From NCBI RefSeq assembly GCF_000153105.1, contig NZ_CH672376.1, positions 714,727-778,726 on the forward strand: a stretch of DNA of 64,000 nucleotides, given 5' to 3'. A program made the translations under genes and the position numbers. Below the pieces are notes generated by a model. It had not been told where the DNA came from. It saw only the letters and a program-made list of their open reading frames with translations, and did not search any database. This stretch comes from Blastopirellula marina DSM 3645 (GTDB lineage Bacteria; Planctomycetota; Planctomycetia; Pirellulales; Pirellulaceae). Position 1 is the stretch's first letter. Every line of letters starts with the position of its first letter. Below, piece by piece: positions 29,001 through 39,310 of the stretch.

Positions 29001-31199
29001 AAGCAGTGGGAGTCGATCTTTAATGGCCACGACCTCACCGGTTGGAGCGAGCGAGGCGCTCCGGGTTGGCGCGTCGAGAACCAACAGATCGTCAGCGAAG
29101 TTTCGCCGGATCGAGAACGCGGCAGTTTGCTGCTTGACAAATTGTACGATGCGTATGAGTTGGAGTTTGAATACGCATTGGAAGCCGACGCCGATAGCGG
29201 GCTGTTTCTAAACGCAGGATTTGGTGAGTCGGCGCTAGAAGCACAGTGGCTCCAAATTCAGTTACTCGATGATCAAATGGGAACGTACGACGACATTCCT
29301 GCAGAACGGCGTACCGGCAGCGTGTATGGAGTCGCCGCAGCGTCCGCTTTGGTGGACTCCCAGAAAACTCCTTGGCGCAAAATGCGGGTACGATTTGACG
29401 GTAATTCGGTGACGGTCTACATCAACAATATTATGGTGACGCAGCACGAATTAGGTGGACAATACCCGACCGGGCATATCGGTCTTCAGCGATATAAAGG
29501 AAGCGGCAAATTTCGCAATTTACGTATACGAAATTTAAGCAATGATCCCGCCGCATCCAAACAGCCGAGCGTCACGCAGAAGCCGAATGGGCCCTGGATG
29601 GACCTACTGTCGATGGTGCAGATTCCCGATCACGAGCTGAGCGGAACCTGGCGGCAAACAGGAGGCGGCCTCTTAGGAATCGGCGGCGGCCGCGCCCACT
29701 TGATGCTTCCTTACGTCGTCACCGGCAGCTATGAAATCGAAACGGAAATCACCCGTTTAGAAGGGGACAAGGCGATTGCGATTCACTTGCCGATCAACTC
29801 GGCGGCTTGTGATTTCGTCTTGTCTTCTTCCAATGGGCGATTGCGTGGATTTCAGTTGATCGACGGGAAAGTGATCGCCAATCTTGATCCCGCGATGTTT
29901 CCTACGCAGCACGATGTCGATCTGACAAATGGGAAAAGATACAAGTTAGTACTGTCCGTGCAACTGAAATCTTCCGACCAGGTTTATCTTTCCGCCAAGT
30001 TGGATGATCAGCCGATCATCGAATGGATGGGGGATACGCGACGGCTCGCTCAGACCACGGCGATCACTTTTCCGGTGACTAGTGCGCTCGGCTTGTTCCT
30101 CAACGAAACGACGACCGAGTTTCATTCGCTGAAGCTGCGTCATCTTGGCTCGGGCGAGGGAAAGATCTTGAAAGGCAAATGGCGCGATCCCTTTTTCGAG
30201 GTCGCGGAGCTGCCGCCAGATTCGATCGTGAAGCAGTGTTACGTTTGGAACGATCATCACTATTATCTTTCGCCAGAGAAGATGTCTTTGGCGGGCGCGC
30301 AACGCCTGGCTGCCGATATGCAAGGGCGATTGTTGACCGTATCGTCTGCCGAGGAGGATGAATGGATTCGTCAGAAGCTGCCAAACAACATCGCCTTGTG
30401 GACCGCCGGTTGGCGGCGGAATGTCGAGAATCAATGGTACGACGAGCGCAACCGCCGGATACCATATATGGGGTCGTGGGAAACAGAGGGCGGCTATGAT
30501 TATCGACCCGAGGAGCAGTTTTTGGCGCTCCGCACGACCCTGGATGAGACTTCCCGGCTTATACGCTTGAAAAGGTTGACGCTTCCTCCTCAGCCAGCGT
30601 TAAGCGTTGTGATTGAATGGGGAGAGGAGTATCCTTTTGCCCAGACACCGAGAACTTACTCGCCGGCATTCAGTGTCGCCGATCTAGACCCGCAGCAAGG
30701 GAACATGCTTGCGCAATTGGATGCATGGGAGGTGACGCCGCGCTCGGGGGTAAAGCGCAATCGGGACGGCTACTTGCAGATGAGCGAACCAGAAACGCGG
30801 ATGCTCACGAAGAAACAGGATTGGCAGGCTGCTGACGTTCGCATCGTGCTCGCCGCGTCCCAAGGGACGGAAGCTTTTTTGGTTTTTGAAAAGAAAGAGG
30901 GTTCTGCAATCACCTCCTCACTGCGCGATAACCAAGGCGCAATTCAAGTCGGGCATCAAGGTTTGAGCTTTGGAGAGCGAGAATCCGGCAAAGGAAGGCG
31001 AAGCATCCCGTATGGTCAAACCTTTGAAATTCGGTTTCGTAACCGATCTGAAGGACGTTGGATCGATGTGAATGGCGAGGTGAGTTCCGGAGTTTCCTGG
31101 GGCCCAAGCGCCAGTGGAGCGATCGGCGTTTTGCTGAAAAAAGGGAGCCTGACCATCAAGAAGCTAGAGATCATCGAAAGGCAACTGCCGTCCCGATAG
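26068..31199 (+). pseudogene. Very large receptor Ser/Thr kinase, split by a one-base frameshift
   Basis: Two overlapping open frames (26068-26673 and 26595-31199) together make one ~1710-residue protein. The first ends its kinase homology at VALK, then runs out of frame; the second continues LPREAMSKEHGVARFNQEVQ, exactly as in the paralogue at 31245. A single base is missing near 26595 (AAG-TGCTG where AAG-GTGCTG is expected). Order: N-terminal helical domain (~135 residues), kinase (GAGGMG, catalytic Lys, HRDIKPANLL, DMG instead of DFG), membrane segment, then ectodomain: a ~190-residue domain, a C-type-lectin-like domain, a DUF1080-like domain (SIFNGHDLTGWSE), a second ~190-residue domain, a second lectin-like domain and a final beta-rich domain. 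It is either a real disrupted gene or a sequencing error. The ectodomain suggests that it senses carbohydrate. Confidence 0.82.
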
Positions 31200-31244
31200 G
31201 CGAACGTTCGCCGCCCAAGTGGTTTGGGCCAAGATGTAGTTTTC

Positions 31245-33467
31245 ATGATTACTGCTTCATCCCACCAGGAGTCGCCCAAGACCGTGACGATTGACCAACG
31301 CATCTTGGATTTGATCATCCAGTGGGAAGCGGCGGCGGCCAGCGGACGTACGATCGATATTGATCGTCTAGCGGCGGGTGATGCGCATCTGGCGCTGCAA
31401 CTGCAGCGACATATTAGCGACCTCGAAAAAGTCGCGTGGCTGAACCAGGAAGAGCAAGTTGATGCGAAGCTGGATTTGCCGAACCCCGCGACGCTGAGAA
31501 GCGTCATGCTGTTGCCGGAAGATCTGGGACTTGACGTCCTGCGCGAAAATCTCGAACGATCGGAACTGATTGACGCCGATATTCTCGCCGATCTGTTTCA
31601 AAGTTCGCATGCCAAAAGCGATTTGCAGCTCTGCAGCTATCTAGTGGAATCGGGTTTACTGACACGATTTCAATTACGGGCGATCGCGCATGGGACGATT
31701 CGCGGCCTGAACCTAGGACGCTACGTCATCCTCGATAAAATCGGGGAAGGGGGGATGGGGCAAGTCTTCAAAGCTCATCATCGCAGGATGGCTCGCGTCG
31801 TCGCATTGAAAGTGTTGCCGCGCGACGTGATGACGCAGCATCAAGCGATGGATCGTTTCGAGCAAGAGGTGCAGGTCGCAGCGCAGTTGCATCACAAAAA
31901 TATTGTGCGCGCGTATGACGCGGACGAGGCGGAAGGACTCCATTTTTTTGTGATGGAATATGTCGAAGGATGCGACTTGAATTCTGTCGTGCGATCCGAT
32001 GGTCCACTGCCGATCGAGCAAGCGGTCGACTGCGTATTGCAGACAGCGCATGGCTTGGAATATGCACACGGCGTAGGCTTAGTGCATCGCGACATCAAGC
32101 CGGCGAATTTGTTGCGCGATCAGAATGGGGTGGTCAAGATCCTGGATATGGGGATTGCTCGGCTACGGCAACCAGGGAAGTTTGAGGCGAGCCTTACGCA
32201 AGACGGAACGGTGATGGGAACGGTCGATTTCATGGCGCCAGAGCAAGCGATCAGTTCCAAGTCGGTCACTCCTCAAGCCGATCTCTACAGTCTTGGCTGC
32301 ACGCTCTATTACCTCCTGACGGGACGACCTCCCTTCGGCGGCGATACGCTGATGGTAAAACTGTTAGCGCATCGAGAACAAACGCCCCCAAAGTTATCGG
32401 CGTTGCGCGCTGATGTTCCGCCTGAACTCGAGCAGATTTATCAAAAGTGCCTGGCGAAATCGCCGCTGGATCGCTATCTCACCGCCAAAGATCTGATCAT
32501 AGATCTCCAGCGGATAGAGCCTTGCATCGATGGTTTGATAAGAGAGGCCAGGGTCCCGCCGCTTCCTGCTTCAGACGCGGAAATCGATACGACCCCAACC
32601 GGCCTGTTAGAGACTTTGCCGCGACTCGGATCTGATTGGGTTCGCGAACCGATTGGCGCCAATCCAGAGCGAAAACGGCGACTCTTGTACGGGGGACTGA
32701 TGGGCGCGGCTTTGGCCCTAGTTGGTTGGATCGGCTTTTCTTTCTTCGGCGCGCCGAACGAGCCAGGCCCGCTGGAAATAAAGACGCCGCCAATCGCGGC
32801 GGGAACGTCCGCTTCAGCTTCTCCGCCGCAAACGCCGCTCTCAGAACCGTCGGATGCCGCCGTCATGCGCGACCTCTCGAATCATTCTCAGATCGACTTG
32901 CTTTCACGCCTGAAATTGCCCGATCACGCGGTTGCAGGAAAATGGGAAAAAAGGGGGACTGGAATCGTGGGAGCCGACGCGCGACGTTCCCGTCTAATGC
33001 TTCCCTATTCGCCGCAAGGGAGCTATCGAATCCAAATGGAATTCACCCGCTTGAACGGGAATGACCTCATCGGATTGCATTTGCCGGTCGACGAATCGTC
33101 ATGCGAGTTGATTCTTTCAGGCTGGGGTGGAGATCCTCTCGGTAGTGGATTACGGATGATCGATGCGGCGAACATCATCGAGTATCCCCCATCCCATCCC
33201 GCAATCGCTAAAGACATCACCTTGGACGTCGGCGTGCGAAACGTCTTAGATGTGCGAATCAACGTTGGCGCTTCGCATCAAGTGAAGATAACCGCAAAGT
33301 TGGGGGATCGCACGATTCTTGATTGGCAAGGGTCGTCGAAAAGTTTATCGTGCTCGTCACTATGGCCATTCCCCTCCGAGCAGGCGCTCGGCCTCCTAGT
33401 TTTTGAATCGACCTACGAAATTCATTCTCTGCAGTGGTCGCCATTAGAAAGCGGTGTGGGAGAATAA
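31245..33467 (+). CDS. Receptor Ser/Thr kinase, paralogue of the preceding gene
   Basis: 740 aa from ATG 31245 (upstream TTG 31224 also possible). N-terminal domain shared with the previous gene (about 10-150: DQRILDLIIQWEAAAASGRTIDIDRLAAG). The intact kinase has IGEGGMGQV, VALK, HRDIKPANLL and DMGIA in place of DFG. A membrane segment lies at about 485-505 (GLMGAALALVGWIGFSFF). The ectodomain is a single copy of the ~190-residue domain (LKLPDHAVAGKWEKRG to EIHSLQWSPLESG), stopping where the paralogue enters its first lectin-like domain. It sits 45 bp after the broken paralogue, a tandem duplication. Being intact, it may be the working member. Confidence 0.88.
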   Translation: MITASSHQESPKTVTIDQRILDLIIQWEAAAASGRTIDIDRLAAGDAHLALQLQRHISDLEKVAWLNQEEQVDAKLDLPNPATLRSVMLLPEDLGLDVLRENLERSELIDADILADLFQSSHAKSDLQLCSYLVESGLLTRFQLRAIAHGTIRGLNLGRYVILDKIGEGGMGQVFKAHHRRMARVVALKVLPRDVMTQHQAMDRFEQEVQVAAQLHHKNIVRAYDADEAEGLHFFVMEYVEGCDLNSVVRSDGPLPIEQAVDCVLQTAHGLEYAHGVGLVHRDIKPANLLRDQNGVVKILDMGIARLRQPGKFEASLTQDGTVMGTVDFMAPEQAISSKSVTPQADLYSLGCTLYYLLTGRPPFGGDTLMVKLLAHREQTPPKLSALRADVPPELEQIYQKCLAKSPLDRYLTAKDLIIDLQRIEPCIDGLIREARVPPLPASDAEIDTTPTGLLETLPRLGSDWVREPIGANPERKRRLLYGGLMGAALALVGWIGFSFFGAPNEPGPLEIKTPPIAAGTSASASPPQTPLSEPSDAAVMRDLSNHSQIDLLSRLKLPDHAVAGKWEKRGTGIVGADARRSRLMLPYSPQGSYRIQMEFTRLNGNDLIGLHLPVDESSCELILSGWGGDPLGSGLRMIDAANIIEYPPSHPAIAKDITLDVGVRNVLDVRINVGASHQVKITAKLGDRTILDWQGSSKSLSCSSLWPFPSEQALGLLVFESTYEIHSLQWSPLESGVGE

Positions 33468-33695
33468 CAGGAGGAAGTTTAGGGACATTCGTTTGTCCTG
33501 GTCACGGACCTTCCGGCGGCTTTGAACAGAAACAGGACTGACTGGATCAGGGGCAAGAGACTTCGGCAAATCCCTCGGCGCCGCATTGCTTGCTTCCGAT
33601 CGTATCCTGACTGACTGCCCTGTCGGCCAATTGCGTGCTAGAGTTGATGACGCCGTTCTAGGACGGATCTAACGGATGTAGCGGAAAGTACGTGA

Positions 33696-35594
33696 ATGTC
33701 GGTTGATCAGGCGACGCCGGAAGGAGACCAGCGCCTTGGCTCTTGGGCCAAGTTGTCCTTGGTTGCGCTGGGAGTCGTCTACGGCGATATCGGCACGAGT
33801 CCACTCTACGCGGTGCGTGAATGCTTTCGCGCCGAACACGCAGTCGCGGCTTCGCACGATCATGTGTTGGGAGTCCTTTCCCTGATCTTCTGGGCGCTGG
33901 CGATTGTTATCTCGACAAAATACCTGATTTTCATTCTGCAAGCGGACAACGAGGGAGAAGGGGGGATCCTGGCGCTCGCGGCGCTTGTCTCTTCGGACGA
34001 ATCGAACGCGAGTTATCGCCGCTGGGCGATTTTCACGCTCGGATTGCTCGGGGGATCATTGCTCTATGCCGATGGCATGATCACGCCGGCAATTTCGGTG
34101 CTTAGCGCGGTCGAAGGGCTCGAAGTGGCCGCTCCTGCGCTCGATCCCTATATCGAGCCGATCACCATCGCGATCCTCGTCGGTTTGTTCTTGTTTCAAT
34201 CGCGCGGAACCGCGCGAGTCGGTACGGTGTTTGGTCCGATCATGTTGGTTTGGTTTGCGACGTTGGCATGCATGGGAATTCAACATATCGTGCAATCGCC
34301 GCAAGTTTTCCTCGCGATCAATCCGCTCTATGCGATTCGTCTGCTGTTGGAAAATGGACTGAGCGGCTATCTGGTTTTGGGCTCAGTGTTTTTGGTCGTC
34401 ACCGGCGGCGAAGCGCTGTACGCTGACATGGGGCATTTTGGCAAACAGCCGATCCGGATTAGTTGGTATTACGTCGTGCTGCCGGCGCTGTTGCTCAACT
34501 ATTTTGGCCAGGGTGCTTTTCTGTTAGAGCATCCCGAAGGCGCGAGAAATCCGTTCTATCTGATGGCGCCCGACTGGGCTCTCTATCCGCTGGTGATTTT
34601 ATCGACGATGGCTACGGTCATCGCGTCGCAGGCTGTCATCACCGGCGCCTTTTCGTTAACGTTGCAAGCGGTGCAGTTGGGCTACAGTCCGCGCATGACC
34701 ATTCGGCATACGTCGGCCGAACAAATGGGACAGATCTACATCCCATTGGTCAATTGGGCGCTGATGTTCGCCTGCATCGGGTTGGTGCTCGGCTTCCGTT
34801 CTTCTGACAATCTCGCGGCGGCGTACGGCGTTGCGGTGACGATTACGATGGTGATCACGACGGTCCTCTTTTTTCTGCTGACGCGGATGCGCTGGAAATG
34901 GTCGCTGCCGGCGGCGCTAGGCCTTTGCGGAATATTTCTAGCGGTCGATTTGGCATTCTTGGGAGCGAACCTGTTCAAAATATCGAATGGAGGTTGGTTC
35001 CCTTTGCTAGTAGCCGGCGGCGCCTACACGTTGATGTCGACTTGGATGGCGGGCCAGCGACTGTTGGCGAAGCGGCTACGGGAGCGGGCGCTCTCTATCG
35101 AGCTTTACATCGCCGATTTGATGAACGAGCCTCCGGTGCGCGTCTCTGGCGTTTCGGTTTATTTGACCGGCAATCCGGTCGGAACTCCGCCGGCGCTGCG
35201 GCACAACGTGCGACACAATAAAGTGCTGCATGAGCAAATCGTCTTGCTGACGGTGGTAACCGCCAACGTGCCGCATGTGCGTCTGGCGAAACGAGTCGAG
35301 TTTGAAGAAATTGGCGAAGGGTTCTTTCGCATTCTGATCAACTATGGATTTATGGATACGCCGCATATTCCTCTGACGCTGGCGACATTGACCAACGCTC
35401 CGCTCAATCTGCAAGGGGAAGACGTTACCTATTTTCTAGGGACCGAACGTCTGTTAGCGACCCATCGTCCCGGCATGGCCTTGTGGCGCGAAAAGCTGTT
35501 CGCGTGGATGTCACGCAACGCTCAACCCGCGACCGCCTATTTTTATCTTCCGCCTGAGCAAGTTGTAGAGATCGGCTCGCAGGTAGAGCTCTGA
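33696..35594 (+). CDS. kup: KUP-family low-affinity potassium transporter
   Basis: 632 aa, close to the usual 620-650 for bacterial Kup. It opens with LVALGVVYGDIGTSPLYAVRECF, the family signature, followed by about 12 membrane segments up to about residue 460. The family stretch LVLGSVFLVVTGGEALYADMGHFG is present. A C-terminal cytoplasmic domain of about 170 residues ends with TAYFYLPPEQVVEIGSQVEL. K+/H+ symport at the inner membrane is the family function. Start ATG 33696. It stands alone: 228 bp after the kinase and convergent with the DapA-like gene. Confidence 0.94.
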   Translation: MSVDQATPEGDQRLGSWAKLSLVALGVVYGDIGTSPLYAVRECFRAEHAVAASHDHVLGVLSLIFWALAIVISTKYLIFILQADNEGEGGILALAALVSSDESNASYRRWAIFTLGLLGGSLLYADGMITPAISVLSAVEGLEVAAPALDPYIEPITIAILVGLFLFQSRGTARVGTVFGPIMLVWFATLACMGIQHIVQSPQVFLAINPLYAIRLLLENGLSGYLVLGSVFLVVTGGEALYADMGHFGKQPIRISWYYVVLPALLLNYFGQGAFLLEHPEGARNPFYLMAPDWALYPLVILSTMATVIASQAVITGAFSLTLQAVQLGYSPRMTIRHTSAEQMGQIYIPLVNWALMFACIGLVLGFRSSDNLAAAYGVAVTITMVITTVLFFLLTRMRWKWSLPAALGLCGIFLAVDLAFLGANLFKISNGGWFPLLVAGGAYTLMSTWMAGQRLLAKRLRERALSIELYIADLMNEPPVRVSGVSVYLTGNPVGTPPALRHNVRHNKVLHEQIVLLTVVTANVPHVRLAKRVEFEEIGEGFFRILINYGFMDTPHIPLTLATLTNAPLNLQGEDVTYFLGTERLLATHRPGMALWREKLFAWMSRNAQPATAYFYLPPEQVVEIGSQVEL

Positions 35595-35675
35595 ACGCGG
35601 GATAGAATTTCCAACTGGCCGTTGCGCCACGTTGATGTGTTCGTTCGTCACTCGACCGTGTTCCCTGCTTCTCTA

Positions 35676-36608
35676 CTAGAGCTTCAACGCAGGCTGCCCT
35701 TTCAGCGCGTCCTCCAAATGAACCAGCAAGCGATCGATCTCCTGGGCCGTCTCGCGATCTAGTTCCCACGCGTAAGGCGTGCGGCGGCGAACCGACGGGA
35801 AGACGCCTCGTTTTTGTAGGATATATTTTTCGATCGCCAAAAATCCATCGAGACCCGCTTGCAGTTGTAGGGCGACAATGGCGCAAATGGGGAAATAGAT
35901 CCGATACGCGAGCGCGTCATCTCCTTGTTGCAGTGCTCTCCACAACGCGACAATTCCGTCGAGCAGATCGACGCCAGGCATGGTCCCTTGTATTCCGCGC
36001 CGATAGCAGTCAATCAGCAAGATGCCGCCAGAGCCGTCAAAGATCTGCGCTTTGCCGCCGGTTTGATCGCGTAAGTCTGAGAGATTCGGCCCGATCGGAG
36101 ACGCTTCCGGTTTGAATAAGATTTTCGCGGCTCCAAACTCGGCCACGAGCCGTGCAAAGAACGAAGTCGAGATTGCGCGTCCTACATAAGACGACGCGTC
36201 TTGCACGATCAGCGGCAAGTCGACGCGCCGCGCTAGTTGCGAAAAATAGTCCCACATCGCTGCTTCCGGCAGAGCGACGCTGATCGGCGGTATCGCCATG
36301 ATGGCGCTGCACCCGCAGCGTTTGGCATGTTCGCCATATTGGATCGCTTGGCGAGTTGTTTCGGCGCCGACGCTGGCGATGACCGTGCCGCGACCTGCGG
36401 TCATCGAGACCATCATCTCGGCCAACTCGCAACGCTCGGTCGGCGAGAGCCGTAAGACTTCGGAGACCATCGCCGAGCAAACGCCATCGGCGCCAACCGC
36501 GTAGATCCAGTCGATCTCTTGTTGCAAGATGTCGACGTCGATCGACTCATCGTCACATAGCGGCGTGTGCAGGACCGGGAGCACTCCTTGGATGGAACTG
36601 GTCATCAA
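35676..36608 (-). CDS. Dihydrodipicolinate synthase family (aldolase/lyase-type) protein
   Basis: 310 aa TIM-barrel member of the DapA family. The Schiff-base lysine is K166 (KILFKPEAS). The usual GTTGE motif is GVCSAMVSE, and the usual Tyr of the LYNVP motif is absent (PLIVQDASSYVG), so it is not canonical lysine-biosynthetic DapA. These changes fit relatives acting on 2-keto-3-deoxy sugar acids or other substrates. It is the last gene of the catabolic operon that includes an enolase-superfamily dehydratase, whose product would suit a keto-deoxy acid lyase (inference). Confidence 0.85.
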   Translation of the reverse strand: MMTSSIQGVLPVLHTPLCDDESIDVDILQQEIDWIYAVGADGVCSAMVSEVLRLSPTERCELAEMMVSMTAGRGTVIASVGAETTRQAIQYGEHAKRCGCSAIMAIPPISVALPEAAMWDYFSQLARRVDLPLIVQDASSYVGRAISTSFFARLVAEFGAAKILFKPEASPIGPNLSDLRDQTGGKAQIFDGSGGILLIDCYRRGIQGTMPGVDLLDGIVALWRALQQGDDALAYRIYFPICAIVALQLQAGLDGFLAIEKYILQKRGVFPSVRRRTPYAWELDRETAQEIDRLLVHLEDALKGQPALKL

Positions 36609-36662
36609 ACTTTCTATGTCGTGAGAGTTTTAGGAAGCGGTCGGCGAGCGGAAGAGCGGGAG

Positions 36663-38090
36663 CTAGACGTTTTGCAGCAGAGGGCTCGATTCGGTGGGTG
36701 AAGCCAAGCGTTGCACCAGTTGCGACATCGCTTCGATGGTCAGTTCGAGCGCGCCGAGATCAAACGGCGATTGCATCACCGGATAGATGTCGTGGTGGTA
36801 GAGGGGGGCCGGCGTCAAATAGCCAATCGATCCGTTCACCAGATTCATGCAGATGATCGTCTCAGCCGGAAAGCGTCGGCGGAGCTCGACTTGCATGTCC
36901 GAATACGACTCGGCCATGCTGCCGATCAAAATCGCATCCCCCAGCTTCCAGGCCCAAATCGGCAACGTGTAAGTTTCGTCATCTCCCAAAGCAAGCCGGA
37001 TATCGCGTTTGCGGCGCAATCGCTCTGCGATCGCACGATCGGGACATGCGATCCGCTGACGTTCTAACTCGGCGGCGGACGGCCAGTCTTTCAGCGGTAC
37101 TTCGACGCTCGCCTGCAATGCACGCAACTGCGTGTTCGGAGATTTCGGTGCGTGACGCCAGACGGCCAAGGGGGCGCCCGATTCAACTACTCTTTGATAG
37201 TCCAAGCTCACGCCGGCTGGCTCCATGTTTTCTAACGTCGCTAAAGCGGCGTAAGCCAATTGGCGACCGTGTCGATCCACCGTTTCGGTATCGGCGACAT
37301 ACTGATAGCGCGGCGCAAGATCGCCCGACGCGCCTTGCATAAAGAGGGCTGCTGCGCCGGTCTGCTGCGTGATGGTTTCGCGCATCGCGCCGATATAGTC
37401 GGGAGAAATCGCCCGATTCTCCCACGCTAAGGTGGTCGGGTGACAAGCATAGTTAACGATCACGCCGCGGATGGTTCCGGCGATATCGGTCAGCCGGCCG
37501 ACGAGCAGCGTGTTATCGGCATTTCCCTGCGGATTGAATCCGCACAAAATTCGATCGGTATTGGCGCTCGGATCGGTCAGATCGCGATTGGTCGCCAAAT
37601 TGCATTGACCGATTCGCCAGTCGAGGGTCGCGGCGAACGAAAGGTCGAGCGCCGCGCGAATCACTTCGATCGTCTCGAACAGGATTCGTTCTAACCATCG
37701 CTGTTGAACCGCTTGCCCAGGCAAGCCGGGATCCAATTTCGCCAGCGGCGGCGACGCATGGGTGTGGGTGAGACCAAACAGGAAATCTTCGGGCGCCAGC
37801 GAAAACTCATTTAAGACATTGGCTTGAAACTCCTGGAACGTTTCCAGCGTTTGCCACCAACCGAGATCCGCGTCGATATAGACCAGCGGCGAAGAATCGT
37901 GGTCCGCTCGCAGCGTCAGCGCAGTGATGGTGAGCGGGCGATGGATTGACTCGGCGACGTCATGTTCGGCGGCGCCCCAGCAGCGTGAGTAGACGCCGAT
38001 CGGCGGAGTAATATCGGCCGACGCGATTCCTGCGTAGCCAGCCCAGGCGGCGTGGGAGAACGAGGGATGTTCTGTCGCGGAGTTGCTCAT
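36663..38090 (-). CDS. Ceramidase N-terminal-domain-like protein
   Basis: 475 aa. It begins GYAGIASADITPPIGVYSRCWGA, as in the N-terminal domain of neutral/alkaline non-lysosomal ceramidases. Conserved stretches include ADLGWWQTLETFQEF, LTHTHASPPL (metal-binding HxH), NYACHPTTLAWEN and GDDETYTLPIWAWKLGDAILIG. Unlike true ceramidases (about 700 aa, exported), there is no signal peptide and the C-terminal half is missing. Planctomycetes have many such proteins in carbohydrate and amide loci. It sits in the catabolic operon between the dehydratase and the DapA-like gene. A metal-dependent amidase or hydrolase activity is plausible but unproven. Confidence 0.84.
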   Translation of the reverse strand: MSNSATEHPSFSHAAWAGYAGIASADITPPIGVYSRCWGAAEHDVAESIHRPLTITALTLRADHDSSPLVYIDADLGWWQTLETFQEFQANVLNEFSLAPEDFLFGLTHTHASPPLAKLDPGLPGQAVQQRWLERILFETIEVIRAALDLSFAATLDWRIGQCNLATNRDLTDPSANTDRILCGFNPQGNADNTLLVGRLTDIAGTIRGVIVNYACHPTTLAWENRAISPDYIGAMRETITQQTGAAALFMQGASGDLAPRYQYVADTETVDRHGRQLAYAALATLENMEPAGVSLDYQRVVESGAPLAVWRHAPKSPNTQLRALQASVEVPLKDWPSAAELERQRIACPDRAIAERLRRKRDIRLALGDDETYTLPIWAWKLGDAILIGSMAESYSDMQVELRRRFPAETIICMNLVNGSIGYLTPAPLYHHDIYPVMQSPFDLGALELTIEAMSQLVQRLASPTESSPLLQNV

Positions 38091-38126
38091 GTCGCTTGCT
38101 TTCTGAAAAACGGTCGCAGCCGCTCG

Positions 38127-39305
38127 TTACCAATCTCCGACGCTGCCGTCTGCGTAGAAGACGCGCTGCAGCAACTCTTGCTGAAAAGGATGCCGCTTGA
38201 TTTCTTCTTCATTAATGTTGATTCCCAGTCCGGGCCGCTGATTAGGCTTAACGGTTCGCGTCTTCGGATCGATTTGAAATCCTTCGTCGACCACTTCATA
38301 GCGCCAAGGAACGTCGTTTTGCACCGACTCACAGATGATATAACTCGGTTGCGAAAAGCCGAACTCCAGCGACGCGGCGGTGCTGACCGGCCCTTGCGGA
38401 TTGTGGGGCGCGAGCGCGATTCGATACGCTTCGGCCAGCGCCGCGATTCGTCGCGCTTCGCTCAGTCCGCCGCAATGCGTGATGTCCAGTTGGCAGATTT
38501 CGCAGGCTTGGGCGGCGAACAGATCGCGAAATGCAGCGAGATGATTCAGCCGTTCGCCGGTCGCAATCGGCGTTGCGACGGCGGCGTTGATTTTCGCTAG
38601 CCCCTCGATCGATTCGGGCCAGCAAGGCTCTTCAAAGAAATAGAGCTCATACGGCTCAAGCGCTTTGGCGAACCTCATCCCCATCGCCGGTGAAGGTCGC
38701 GCGTGACAGTCGACCATGATGTCGATATCGGGACCAACGGCGTCACGCATCGCTTCGACGCAGGCGACCGCGGCGCGTACCGGTTTGTTTCCTTCAATCG
38801 GCATCGTCGGAGGAACGGCCATCGACTTGAACGCCGAGTAGCCATGTTCGACCGCTTCGATCGCGAGATCAGCGAACTGCTTGGCGTTGTCGACCGGCGT
38901 TTCGTAAAAATCCTCCATGCGACCGCCCCCCAGATGCGAATAAAGTCGAATCGAGTCGCGGACCGGACCTCCCCATAATCGGTGACAAGGGACGTTGTGC
39001 ACTTTGCCGAGAATATCCCACAACGCAAGATCGACGCCGGCCAGCGCCGTCGCGCGGACGATGCCTGTGCCGTGCCAGAAGTGTTGTCGCCACATCATTT
39101 GCCACAGATATTCGATGCGCGTCGGGTCTTCGCCGATCAGCAGTTGCGCCAAGTCTTCAATGGCGCCGACGACGCTGCGGGTATGCCACTCGAGGGTCGC
39201 TTCACCCCAACCGATCAAACCCGGCTGGTCGGTCGTGATTTTGACGAAGACCCAATTGCGCATCCGAGCGTGGCAAACCAGAGTTTCGACGCGGGTAATT
39301 TTCAT
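38127..39305 (-). CDS. Mandelate racemase/muconate lactonizing family protein, probable sugar-acid dehydratase
   Basis: 392 aa from ATG 39305; the open frame extends upstream without support into the symporter gene. N-terminal capping domain to about 125, then an enolase-superfamily barrel. The probable metal ligands are D199, E225 and E251 ([24 protein letters not shown]). H201 and H301 (LAPHNPQGP) match the two catalytic histidines of galactonate dehydratase-type enzymes. Likely reaction: dehydration of a sugar acid to a 2-keto-3-deoxy acid. It lies 5 bp after the SSS symporter stop, so the pair imports and dehydrates the same substrate (inference). The substrate cannot be named from the sequence. 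Confidence 0.88.
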   Translation of the reverse strand: MKITRVETLVCHARMRNWVFVKITTDQPGLIGWGEATLEWHTRSVVGAIEDLAQLLIGEDPTRIEYLWQMMWRQHFWHGTGIVRATALAGVDLALWDILGKVHNVPCHRLWGGPVRDSIRLYSHLGGGRMEDFYETPVDNAKQFADLAIEAVEHGYSAFKSMAVPPTMPIEGNKPVRAAVACVEAMRDAVGPDIDIMVDCHARPSPAMGMRFAKALEPYELYFFEEPCWPESIEGLAKINAAVATPIATGERLNHLAAFRDLFAAQACEICQLDITHCGGLSEARRIAALAEAYRIALAPHNPQGPVSTAASLEFGFSQPSYIICESVQNDVPWRYEVVDEGFQIDPKTRTVKPNQRPGLGININEEEIKRHPFQQELLQRVFYADGSVGDW

Positions 39306-39310
39306 GCGAT

